A stretch of DNA of 64,000 bases from IMG/VR virus record IMGVR_UViG_3300046724_000152, positions 1-64,000 of that record; one strand, given 5' to 3'. The stretch's first letter is position 1. The number at the start of each line of letters is the position of its first letter. The position numbers and the translations under genes are program-made. Under the pieces are notes generated by a model that worked only from the letters and a program-made list of their open reading frames with translations, did no database searches and was not told where the DNA came from. The DNA comes from a virus. Positions 19,269 to 25,724 of this stretch are shown one piece after another.

Positions 19269-20002
19269 ATTTCTTCCCTGTATGACGCTTCGACTCCAGG
19301 AGGAAGGTCTCCGGTTGCACGGCGATACTCTCGTGCCAGCTTCAGGATGGCTTCCTTGATTTCGTCGTTGGCTCCCATTTCTTGGAGTGCGGCTTGTGCG
19401 TCAACGACAACGAGCGTTTCTTTGGTCTTGAGGCTGACCGCTCGTGAGAAGCCGCCGGTAATTTTGACGTGGGTTTCTTTCTCCGTGAGGGCTGCTGCTC
19501 TTTGGGATTTCTCGAAGTCACGGAAGGCAATATCGGCATCTGCGACATGAGCCGCAACATCAACTCCAAGTTCTCCGTGATTAGCTGACTCAATTGCTTC
19601 ACGTTCGAGACGCTCAGCTTCACGCGCTTTGATCTCGGCTTCTCTAGCAAGTCCAGCAGCAACTCGATTTGCTTCTTCTCTAATGCGTCTTTCTTCTTTA
19701 ATAAAAGCCGTGAGTCGATCCGATAGCGTATCAACGACTTTAGAAATTCTTGCGGCGACTGGTCGGTATGAATTGTTGATTTCTTTGACTTCGTCATTAA
19801 GTGGTCCAACTCTTTTTTTGCGCTCATCTTCCATATCCTGGATAGCTAATTTTCCTCTATCGAGGAAAAGCTTGGCTTCTTTAGAAGATTCACTATTGAT
19901 AACTGGATTTTCTGCCATCCAAGCAGAAATATCTTTCATCGTTTGATCAGTAATTTCGATCATTCCTGGTGGAGAATTATGCCCGATAGCTGCATCGTTC
20001 AT
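19265..20002 (-). CDS. Coiled-coil early phage protein
   Basis: A 245-residue protein. Residues about 50-135 are a long charged coiled coil (RDxGKLAIQDMEDERKKR-like, then RRIREEANRVAAGLAREA and EIKAREAERLEREAIES). The C-terminus is globular (VDAQAALQEMGANDEIKEA). It resembles unnamed coiled-coil proteins beside phage recombination or SSB genes. The start codon sits 5-6 nt below the GAGG of the last pentamer of the array, so the array itself supplies the ribosome binding site. Confidence 0.7.
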   Translation of the reverse strand: MNDAAIGHNSPPGMIEITDQTMKDISAWMAENPVINSESSKEAKLFLDRGKLAIQDMEDERKKRVGPLNDEVKEINNSYRPVAARISKVVDTLSDRLTAFIKEERRIREEANRVAAGLAREAEIKAREAERLEREAIESANHGELGVDVAAHVADADIAFRDFEKSQRAAALTEKETHVKITGGFSRAVSLKTKETLVVVDAQAALQEMGANDEIKEAILKLAREYRRATGDLPPGVEASYREEI

Positions 20003-20007
20003 TTATT

Positions 20008-20639
20008 GGACCTCACCATGCCATGCCATGCCTAGCCCCGCCCAACCGGGCCTCTCCATTCCGCACCCTGTATCGCCGCGCCATGCCTCTCCTGGCCGGA
20101 CCACACCTCACCCAGCCATGCCTCGCCCCAGATCGCCATGCCTTGCCACACCGCACCCGACCCGGCCTTGCCCTACCTTGCCAGATGTCGCCTCACCCAA
20201 CCATTCCACGCCTGACCTGACCTCACCCAGCCATGCCGCTCCTCGCCACAGATCGCCAGACCTAGCCGTGCCTCACCGCACCTAACCATCCCAGACCACG
20301 CCAGACCACGCCCTGCCCGAGGCCAAGCCACACCTCACCACACCTCGCCTGTCCCTACCCAACCTAGCCCTATGCAGACATGCCTCGCCCAACCTCGCCA
20401 TGCCTTACCTAGCCAAGCCTTGCCAGATATCGCCATGCCGCACCCTTCCAAAGATCGCCATGCCTCACCAATCCGCACCTCACCAAGCCAATCCCAGCCT
20501 TGCCTTGCCGAACCAAATATCGCCATGCCCTACCTAACCCCGCCATGCCTTGCCGCGCCGCACCTTGCCCGATGTCGCCATGCCATGCCCAACCTTGCCA
20601 AAACAAGCCAGTCCTAACCCTACCGCGCCAGAACATGCC
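20008..20639. repeat. NNNCC/GGNNN pentanucleotide array, non-coding
   Basis: By hand count about 113 of 125 consecutive in-phase 5-mers end in CC on the plus strand, while the three other bases vary freely (ATGCC, TCACC, TTGCC, GCACC, CAACC). There is one phase change, +2 nt at 20318-20324. Read leftward, in the sense of the flanking genes, this is GGNNN, most often GGY. The non-conforming units recur: CTGTA, CCAGA, AGATG, ACAGA, AGATA, AAAGA, AAATA, CGATG at 20068, 20128, 20183, 20248, 20425, 20450, 20515, 20570, each followed by TCGCC. Short open frames in it are periodic by-products (Trp/Gly/Arg or Pro/Leu/His-rich) and are not called genes. It lies between two leftward genes. Confidence 0.95.
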
Positions 20640-20649
20640 AGAGCCTTAA

Positions 20650-20681
20650 CCTAGACCGCTCCATTTCTGGAACGGTCTAGG
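20650..20681 (-). terminator. Strong hairpin bordering the pentamer array
   Basis: Arms CCTAGACCGCTCC (20650-20662) and GGAACGGTCTAGG (20669-20681) pair over 13 positions with one G-U wobble in the leftward RNA, around a 6-nt loop. It lies between the stop of the gene at 20695 and the array. There is no T-run after it, so it may be a processing or structural hairpin rather than an intrinsic terminator. Confidence 0.6.
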
Positions 20682-20694
20682 TAAAGCATTGAGA

Positions 20695-21312
20695 TTACTC
20701 GTAATTAACGATGCCAAATCGGCCAAATGTTGGTCGATGATCACCGATTCCCACTAATCTACCAGCACTTTCAATAGTTTCTCGCAAAATATTTCGATCA
20801 ATATATTCCGGCAACAAAACCATCAGCTCGATAGTCGCCTTCCAGCCAGCCCTGAAGGCTGGACGGACTCTGTTGATGCCCTGACGTTGGACAGTGACCC
20901 GGCACTTATCGAGGTAATCCCACTCCTTGGTACCCATGCTGGCAAGGTGTGTGGTTGCGACGATACCGGCCTTGTAGAGATCCATCGCACTCTTTCGTGG
21001 CGAGCGTGGATCCTGCCGGAATTTTGCAGCGTTGATGATCGAGCCGCGAAGATACAAACCAGGAAGGCAGATGTAGCCTTCCTCATTACGGTAGACATAG
21101 CTCTCGACGTTGTCGGTTTTCTTCGCCTTGGAGTTCTTGGCTGCTGCGCCTTTTGCATCAACCTCTTCGGCATTCCAGCGATGGAAGATCAGATCCGCTG
21201 CTCCCTCGATGGTCACCTCTACCGAGTATGGCTCGCTGAAGGAAATCGGCTCCTCGCCGCCATTGGTCGGCTCCTTGATAACAATAACCTTAGCTGTGCC
21301 TTGTTTAGCCAT
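20695..21312 (-). CDS. Conserved phage protein with RAMP-like features, unknown function
   Basis: A 205-residue protein. Conserved-looking segments are LPGLYLRGSIINAAKFRQD (about residues 86-104), RPAFRAGWKATIELMVLLPE (about 148-168) and a Gly-rich end GRLVGIGDHRPTFGRFGI. The last resembles G-x-G-D-x-R-P-x-x-GRF endings seen in many phage proteins of unknown role and is loosely reminiscent of RAMP folds. It is the gene directly upstream, in transcription order, of the GGNNN array. I do not assign a function. Confidence 0.65.
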   Translation of the reverse strand: MAKQGTAKVIVIKEPTNGGEEPISFSEPYSVEVTIEGAADLIFHRWNAEEVDAKGAAAKNSKAKKTDNVESYVYRNEEGYICLPGLYLRGSIINAAKFRQDPRSPRKSAMDLYKAGIVATTHLASMGTKEWDYLDKCRVTVQRQGINRVRPAFRAGWKATIELMVLLPEYIDRNILRETIESAGRLVGIGDHRPTFGRFGIVNYE

Positions 21313-21331
21313 AAGACTTCAATCTCCGTTG

Positions 21332-21583
21332 TTAAGTTACTTTCTCTTTCTCAGCATAGTTTCTCAGTGCTTTTCTTATTGCATCAGCAGCTTCTTGTAC
21401 CTCCTTCTGAGCTTGCTCAAGTTGACCGATAGCTTCTGTTGGAAAGTCAGGAGCTACAGGCATCATAGTGACCCAACTGACAATCTGTTTTGCGTCACTC
21501 TGAATGTGCTTGGCACGAATGCCGATGACCGAGAGATACGGTGCAACAAGCCGATCCCATTCCGTCAATGTTTGATGTTTCAC
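21332..21583 (-). CDS. Small helical early protein
   Basis: An 83-residue protein with a predicted helical C-terminus (AIGQLEQAQKEVQEAADAIRKA). It overlaps the upstream gene by 4 nt. No family was recognised. It is probably part of the same leftward early transcript. Confidence 0.55.
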   Translation of the reverse strand: MKHQTLTEWDRLVAPYLSVIGIRAKHIQSDAKQIVSWVTMMPVAPDFPTEAIGQLEQAQKEVQEAADAIRKALRNYAEKEKVT

Positions 21584-21834
21584 TTAACCCTCCAGCAACG
21601 AAAGCCTTCAGGGGTCTTGCGGATTGAGAATTTGGTGCCTTCATTGCGACGGCAGAAGTAAGAAGCAGCGCCTCGGCAACGAGCGGTCAACCTCATATCT
21701 TCGCCAACCAGGAAACTGTCACCAACCTTCATGTTAGCAAACGGCCAACTAAGCCAACTGGCCAAGCCAGGAGGTGGTGTAGGAACGTCGCTCTCGATCT
21801 TAAAAGCCTGCTTGATCAGTCGCGGTCGTTTCAT
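21580..21834 (-). CDS. First gene of leftward early operon, small basic protein
   Basis: An 84-residue protein. The start is placed at 21834 because GGAGACC lies a few bases upstream; the frame remains open further but that part would overlap the promoter region. It contains FLVGEDMRLTARCRGAASYF and FSIRKTPEGFRCWRVK, a small beta pattern with basic residues resembling tiny phage nucleic-acid-binding proteins. The function is unknown. Confidence 0.6.
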   Translation of the reverse strand: MKRPRLIKQAFKIESDVPTPPPGLASWLSWPFANMKVGDSFLVGEDMRLTARCRGAASYFCRRNEGTKFSIRKTPEGFRCWRVK

Positions 21835-21862
21835 GTGGTCTCCGTTGTTGAATTGTTCATAT

Positions 21863-21873
21863 CCCAAATTGGG
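21863..21873. promoter_or_regulatory. Palindrome CCCAAATTGGG, candidate operator A
   Basis: An 11-bp near-perfect palindrome (CCCAA-A-TTGGG) in the 77-bp gap between the leftward operon and the rightward HTH/GcrA genes. The identical sequence, in inverted orientation, is at 52363-52373 in the other major divergent gap. A related half site, CCCGGAATGGG, lies at 21888-21898. It is a plausible binding site for the adjacent Cro-like protein. Confidence 0.55.
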
Positions 21874-21911
21874 TGTTGCAGTCAAGCCCGGAATGGGCTA
21901 CCAGGAAGTCC

Positions 21912-22097
21912 ATGACACTTGAAACATTTCTGATAATACGCGGGATCAGCACAGCGCAGTTTGCCAAAACGTCAGGCTATCCCTTCGCCACCGTGGCCAA
22001 GTGGCGGCAACGGATCAGGATTCCACGTCCTGCCGCCATGCTGAAGATTCAGAAACTCACAAAAGGAAAAGTGAAGCCTCATGACTGGTACCGGTGA
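21912..22097 (+). CDS. Cro-like helix-turn-helix regulator
   Basis: A 61-residue protein starting at ATG 21912 with AGGA upstream. STAQFAKTSGYPFATVAKWR reads as a helix-turn-helix, and the end (AMLKIQKLTKGKVKPHDWYR) resembles the C-terminal part of Cro-type repressors, where a T-x-G-x-V-x-x-x-D motif follows the DNA-binding domain. It is the first rightward gene after the divergent gap carrying operator A. It overlaps gcrA by 17 nt. Confidence 0.75.
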   Translation: MTLETFLIIRGISTAQFAKTSGYPFATVAKWRQRIRIPRPAAMLKIQKLTKGKVKPHDWYR

Positions 22098-22506
22098 ATG
22101 GCGGTTCTGGACCGCTGATAAAGTCGAGAAAGTTAAGACGATGTGGGCGGACGGGTATTCCGCCTCACGGATTTCCGAGGAGATCCCCGGTTCGACTAAG
22201 AACTCCATTATTGGTAAGGTGCATAGGCTGCACCTGCCGGAGCGAAAGAAGCGAAAAAATCCAAGTCACTTCAAGCGGGAGAAGGTCAGGGCCATGGTCA
22301 TGGTCAAGCCCAAGCCAAAGCCAGCCCCGAAACCCAGGCCCAAGGATGGCATCCCATTCCTGGAGGCCGATTCCACCACCTGCCGGTCGGTCCAAGGGCG
22401 GGATCCCAACGGAATCCTGGTTTGGTTCTGTCCCAAGCCCAAGGCGGCCAATCAGTCGTTCTGCCCCCACCATCTGGGCATCTATTACACCGGGAGCCGC
22501 CGATGA
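22081..22506 (+). CDS. gcrA: GcrA family cell-cycle regulator
   Basis: A 141-residue protein. The N-terminal 50 residues, WTADKVEKVKTMWADGYSAS then ISEEIPGSTKNSIIGKVHRL, match the GcrA DNA-binding helix bundle (W-T-x-E/D, W-x-x-G-x-S-x-x-I, N-x-V/I-IGK-x-HRL). A basic Lys/Pro linker follows. The C-terminal CRSVQG...WFCPKPKAANQSFCPHH is the cysteine/histidine module of GcrA. GcrA is an alphaproteobacterial sigma70 cofactor acting at CcrM-methylated promoters. A phage copy with both ends intact could redirect host cell-cycle transcription. Confidence 0.9.
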   Translation: MTGTGEWRFWTADKVEKVKTMWADGYSASRISEEIPGSTKNSIIGKVHRLHLPERKKRKNPSHFKREKVRAMVMVKPKPKPAPKPRPKDGIPFLEADSTTCRSVQGRDPNGILVWFCPKPKAANQSFCPHHLGIYYTGSRR

Positions 22507-23057
22507 CGATCAAGGAGATCACCGAGAATGCCAAGCAGATCAGGGACCGGCTCAGACACCCGCCGAATGCGGTTCATGACACTGGTATTGACCTAACCAA
22601 GAAATCCAGCTCGCATCGTGGTGACGAGCCCAATCCGGATCCACCGATCAAGAAGATGCTTGAGATGCTTCCGGAGCCACCCAGAAAGCGCTATCAGTTC
22701 GCGCCTTCCAGGAAGTGCCTGATCTTTGATGATATTCTAGAGGCCGTCTCGACGCACTATGGAGTCTCGATAGAGGCCATCAGGGGTCCAAGCAGGCGGA
22801 CCCACACTGGTTTTGCCCGCTTTGTCGTGGTTCACCTTGCCATCAAGCTGTCCAAGAAGCCCTCGCTCTCCGCCATAGGCAGGAACCTGAACAAGGACCA
22901 TACTTCGATCCTTCATGCCAGGAACCGCATCAAAGCAATCATTGCTGGCAATGCCCAGGTAGCAGCCGAGGTCAAGATGCTGGAGACGTACCTTGAAAGA
23001 CTCCATCACTATCGATCTTCCATTCCCTCCGAGCGTCAATTCTATTTGGAGGGGTAG
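22503..23057 (+). CDS. DnaA domain IV-like protein
   Basis: A 184-residue protein starting at ATG 22503 (ATGA overlap with gcrA). The first 75 residues are charged and probably flexible. Residues about 80-150 (FDDILEAVSTHYGVSIEAIR, then VVVHLAIKLSKKPSLSAIGR and NKDHTSILHARNRI) carry the DnaA C-terminal DNA-binding signature (x-x-GRx-x-x-DHT-x-x-LHA). No ATPase domain is present. It could bind DnaA boxes to control phage replication or compete with host DnaA. It overlaps rusA by 65 nt. Confidence 0.88.
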   Translation: MTIKEITENAKQIRDRLRHPPNAVHDTGIDLTKKSSSHRGDEPNPDPPIKKMLEMLPEPPRKRYQFAPSRKCLIFDDILEAVSTHYGVSIEAIRGPSRRTHTGFARFVVVHLAIKLSKKPSLSAIGRNLNKDHTSILHARNRIKAIIAGNAQVAAEVKMLETYLERLHHYRSSIPSERQFYLEG

Positions 23058-23379
23058 TGGCAAGAGGGTCTACCGGACCAAGGAGTACATCTCCTGGCTC
23101 ACCAACGCCAATGGCCACTGGCTGCTCCAGCGAAGCTCCATGCCGGTCAGATCCATCCCAGAGCATTATTCGCTCAAACTGATCTTGCATGCCCCTGACA
23201 AGCTGATCAGGGATGTCGGCAACTACGAGAAGGTGTCATCCGACTTCCTGCAAATGGCGAGGATCGTCCGAAACGACTGTCTGTGCCTCGATCTTCATGT
23301 CGTCTGGGGCAGCTCCGCAGATGCCCCTCACGGGGCCAGAATGATCGTAAGTCCGATGGAATTGGAGGGTACCTACTAG
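22993..23379 (+). CDS. rusA: RusA-type Holliday junction resolvase
   Basis: A 128-residue protein. The opening ITIDLPFPPSVNSIWR, then VYRTKEYISWL, and the acidic core LIRDVGNYEKVSSDFLQMAR with NDCLCLDLHV fit the RusA family, in which Asp residues of a D-x-x-N-x-x-K-x-x-x-D motif bind metal and cleave four-way junctions. The length is typical (about 120). It would resolve recombination intermediates before packaging. Confidence 0.88.
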   Translation: MKDSITIDLPFPPSVNSIWRGSGKRVYRTKEYISWLTNANGHWLLQRSSMPVRSIPEHYSLKLILHAPDKLIRDVGNYEKVSSDFLQMARIVRNDCLCLDLHVVWGSSADAPHGARMIVSPMELEGTY

Positions 23380-23456
23380 ATGTAGTAGGTCGAGGACTCG
23401 AATATGCTTCTGGCAGCGCATTGACGAAGGAATAGGACAAGCCTACAAAAGAAAGA

Positions 23457-23485
23457 CCCCCCGCGAGGTGGAGACCTCCGGGGGG
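23457..23485 (+). terminator. GC-rich hairpin after rusA
   Basis: CCCCCCG (23457-23463) pairs with CGGGGGG (23479-23485) with an inner GAGGT/ACCTC stem around GGAG. No T-run follows, so it is a stable structure that may attenuate or protect the gcrA-dnaA-rusA message. Confidence 0.55.
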
Positions 23486-23853
23486 CGTGATCGGTGTACT
23501 TGGAATGTTGGAGCACCCAAACCGATGGGCCTTACTTACCCATCTCTTTAGCCCCCGGCAACCCCAAAAACACCGCTCACTCGGAAAATCCTGTGCTTTC
23601 CACAGAAAGCATTGGTCGATTTACGGTTGAGCTGTTGGGTGTCGCCCGGTGGTCCCGCCCCATAGAAGCCAATCGTAGGCGTAATCCCCCTCCGCTGGGA
23701 AAGTGGCTGCGTGGCCATGCGCGTTGTCCCCATTTAGCGCGCGGATTAAACCCTTGAAGGTTACTTCCCTCTGAGCTGCTCCACACCAAGGGAGCTGCAT
23801 CGGTATCAAGGGAAGGAAAGGGGAAAGTATGACTTTTTGAGGAGATACAGAGA
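23486..23853. other. Non-coding region between rusA and replication genes
   Basis: About 370 nt without a convincing gene. It has the inverted repeat TGCTTTC-CACA-GAAAGCA at 23594-23611, whose centre TTTCCACA resembles a DnaA box (consensus TTATCCACA), followed by mixed GC-rich hairpin-prone sequence. Its place between a DnaA-like gene and a replication-protein gene makes it an origin or structured-RNA candidate. No tRNA pattern was recognised. Confidence 0.4.
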
Positions 23854-24045
23854 ATGTCGAAAATAGATTGGAATAAAGCCCGAAAATTCAAAGAATCTGA
23901 GGAAAAATATACACCAGGAGCGGTGTTGAGTAATGGGAGAGTGATCAGGGATGCTCCGCGAGATGGCCTCGATGCAAGAGCGAGGCTTGCAGAACAGAGG
24001 TGGATGGCAACGCTTAGTGAGAGAGCTAAAAAATGCCTGAAATAG
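23854..24045 (+). CDS. Small basic protein before replication gene
   Basis: A 63-residue charged protein (SKIDWNKARKFKESEEKY, then LDARARLAEQRWMATLSE) preceded by GAGGAGATACAGAGA. It overlaps the next gene by 13 nt, suggesting translational coupling. No family was recognised. Confidence 0.6.
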   Translation: MSKIDWNKARKFKESEEKYTPGAVLSNGRVIRDAPRDGLDARARLAEQRWMATLSERAKKCLK

Positions 24046-24446
24046 ACGATTTTGAGCTTTTCTGGAATTCCTACCCTCCACGCAAAGGTGACAAAGCCAA
24101 GCAACCGGCAAAGGTTCTATTCGAGAAGGCAGTGAAGTCAGGAATTCCGCCTAAGGATCTCATCGAGGCTGCAAAAAAATACGCGGCCTCCGAGACTGCA
24201 AACCACAACACCCCGTTCATCATGCAAGCCCAGCGCTGGCTCAGAAACAAACGCTGGCTGGACTATCAGTATGAGCCCACCCAGGCCGCCAGGGATGGCG
24301 TGACCCAGATCTTCATCAGCGAGGAGACACCGAACTGGACCGCTTGGCAGGAGTACCTCCGCAGGACAACGGGGAAGGGGTCGCCATGCGTTAATTTCGG
24401 CTGGTGGTTCCCATCCTCCTGGCCACCCGTGGAATCGCACCCATGA
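24033..24446 (+). CDS. C-terminal domain of a phage replication protein
   Basis: A 137-residue protein. IDDFELFWNSYPPRKGDKAK and AKKYAASETANHNTPFIMQAQRW-type spacing (FW-x-x-YP, then Y...PF...A-x-x-WL) match the C-terminal domain of phage replication initiators and helicase loaders. The winged-helix N-terminal half of such proteins is absent. The end GWWFPSSWPP is also usual. It may recruit the host DnaB helicase. Confidence 0.65.
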   Translation: MPEIDDFELFWNSYPPRKGDKAKQPAKVLFEKAVKSGIPPKDLIEAAKKYAASETANHNTPFIMQAQRWLRNKRWLDYQYEPTQAARDGVTQIFISEETPNWTAWQEYLRRTTGKGSPCVNFGWWFPSSWPPVESHP

Positions 24447-24634
24447 CGACCACCAAGGTTTTCCGCGCCGAGACCTGGGGTAAGCGCCGGGGTCGGCTCT
24501 GGACCCAGGAGGAGGAGGCCAGGGCGGTCCTTATGCGGTTCTTCAAGCAGAGCGACGAGGAGATCGCCAAGGCTCTTGGCCGGACCCGGAAGGCCATCGA
24601 AGGCAAGATCGGCTACTGGAAGAAAAGACGGTAA
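24443..24634 (+). CDS. Small SANT/GcrA-like helix-turn-helix protein
   Basis: A 63-residue protein starting at ATG 24443 (ATGA overlap). GRLWTQEEEARAVLMRFFKQ then SDEEIAKALGRTRKAIEGKI gives W-T-x-E-E and an A-I-x-G-K-I helix, the same order as the GcrA N-terminus and SANT/Myb-like domains. It has no cysteine tail. It may be a second, minimal competitor of GcrA-type binding. Confidence 0.65.
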   Translation: MTTTKVFRAETWGKRRGRLWTQEEEARAVLMRFFKQSDEEIAKALGRTRKAIEGKIGYWKKRR

Positions 24635-24679
24635 CTTTTAGGCAGCCACTGTGTTATGAGTGACACATAGGAGGCCAAC

Positions 24680-24898
24680 ATGGTTGCGATGGCAATTTCA
24701 GTGCTTTGGTTTCTAATAGGCCTGATTGTTCTGTGTGGCATCATCTATCTGGCAATATGGGTCATTGAGAGCTTCGTTACTGCAATCCCGGAGCAAGTCA
24801 AAAAGGGCGTCTGGGTGATCGTCTTGCTGCTTGCATTGATTGCACTGCTATCAGTGCTGGTAGGAGGCGGCAGCTTTCACTTTCCCTCGGTCCGATGA
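24680..24898 (+). CDS. Two-helix membrane protein, holin candidate
   Basis: A 72-residue protein with two hydrophobic spans, AISVLWFLIGLIVLCGIIYL (about residues 4-27) and VWVIVLLLALIALLSVLVGG (about 44-64), separated by SFVTAIPEQVKKG. The size and topology suit a class II holin, and lysis genes follow 1.5 kb downstream. It is not adjacent to the endolysin, so holin is only one option; it is a conserved type of phage membrane protein. Confidence 0.6.
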   Translation: MVAMAISVLWFLIGLIVLCGIIYLAIWVIESFVTAIPEQVKKGVWVIVLLLALIALLSVLVGGGSFHFPSVR

Positions 24899-24973
24899 AA
24901 GCTCGGTGCCGCCATTACCGCCATATCCGCCCAGGCCACCCGACATCTGCCGGAACTGCTGAGGAGTTATTCC

Positions 24974-25432
24974 ATGTATGACAAGGCCAAGCCTCCAGCA
25001 GGAGAACATAGCCCACTGGACCGGGAAGTGGTGACTGAGACCGTCCACGATTGGATCAACACTGATTGCCCGCTGGCCGGTAAGGATGCAATTCACGACG
25101 CTCTGGTGACTTGTCTGGTCGATAGGATCATGGCCATCAAGCCAGGGAACGTCCCAGACAACGATATTTTTCCCATCAAGAAACCTGAACCGCCGATTGA
25201 GAAGCCAGAGCCACCGAAGCCTCCGGATCTGATACAACCTAAACCGCCAGATCTGATCAAACCCCCGGAGAAACCACCGGAGAGGCCCATCGTGAAGCCC
25301 CCGGATCTTCCCATTGCCAAGCCCACACCTAAACGAGGTATGGAGTCTAAGACCAATCATGCAATCAAACGATCAAAGCCAAAAGCCAAAGCAGCTAAAC
25401 CCACTCACAAGAAACCAAGCAAGCACAAGTGA
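24974..25432 (+). CDS. Proline-rich protein with one NxDCP module
   Basis: A 152-residue protein. Residues about 15-55 (VTETVHDWINTDCPLAGKDA, then IHDALVTCLVDRIMAI) are one copy of a 36-residue module found twice in the next gene. The C-terminal half is Pro/Lys repeats (PEPPIEKPEPPKPPDL and KPPEKPPERPIVKPPD) ending in a basic tail. It looks like a small domain attached by a long extended linker to something negatively charged. It overlaps the next gene by 74 nt in another frame. Confidence 0.7.
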   Translation: MYDKAKPPAGEHSPLDREVVTETVHDWINTDCPLAGKDAIHDALVTCLVDRIMAIKPGNVPDNDIFPIKKPEPPIEKPEPPKPPDLIQPKPPDLIKPPEKPPERPIVKPPDLPIAKPTPKRGMESKTNHAIKRSKPKAKAAKPTHKKPSKHK

Positions 25433-25724
25433 CGCTCCGGAAACTAAAGTCCGGATTAAAAGGTCTGACGTATTCCTGGCTGTAGAGCTTTGGCTCAATT
25501 ACGATTGTCCTATCGCCGGACGAAAGCAGATCGCCGATCAGCTCGAAAGCAGCTTGGTCGACCGGGTGGCAGCCCTTGGCTCAAGCCCGGTTATTGATTC
25601 TGATGTCTACAACGCAATAGATCTCTGGATAAATTATGACTGTCCTCCTGTAGGAAAAACAGCAGTAACTCAAAGTCTGAAGACTCTTCTTCTCGGTCGT
25701 ATATCGACGGCTATCAATGGCTAA
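25359..25724 (+). CDS. Tandem NYDCP-module protein
   Basis: A 121-residue protein starting at ATG 25359. It has two copies of the module: VFLAVELWLNYDCPIAGRKQ...LVDRVAAL (about residues 40-75) and VYNAIDLWINYDCPPVGKTA...LLGRISTA (about 84-118). The invariant pattern is A-x-x-LW-x-NYDCP-x-x-GK/R then L-x-x-R. The central Cys and Asp are candidate functional residues. No family was recognised. It converges with 25714-25926 by a short overlap. Confidence 0.7.
   Translation: MQSNDQSQKPKQLNPLTRNQASTSDAPETKVRIKRSDVFLAVELWLNYDCPIAGRKQIADQLESSLVDRVAALGSSPVIDSDVYNAIDLWINYDCPPVGKTAVTQSLKTLLLGRISTAING

Noticed and set aside
20023-20636. Open frames of 63-85 codons in both directions within the pentamer array
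   Set aside because: They arise because a period-5 sequence repeats every five codons; composition is an artefact (Pro/Leu/His or Trp/Gly/Arg), there is no SD for most, and frames overlap in several phases.
20008-20639. CRISPR array
   Set aside because: No constant repeat with unique spacers is present; only GG/CC spacing is constant and the unit is 5 nt.
20008-20639. CsrA/RsmA sponge (GGA-rich RNA)
   Set aside because: Most units are GGC or GGU followed by variable bases; GGA units are a minority.
21912-22097. Lysogeny repressor and prophage state
   Set aside because: The HTH protein is small and Cro-like; no integrase, excisionase or attachment sites were recognised, so temperate lifestyle is not supported.
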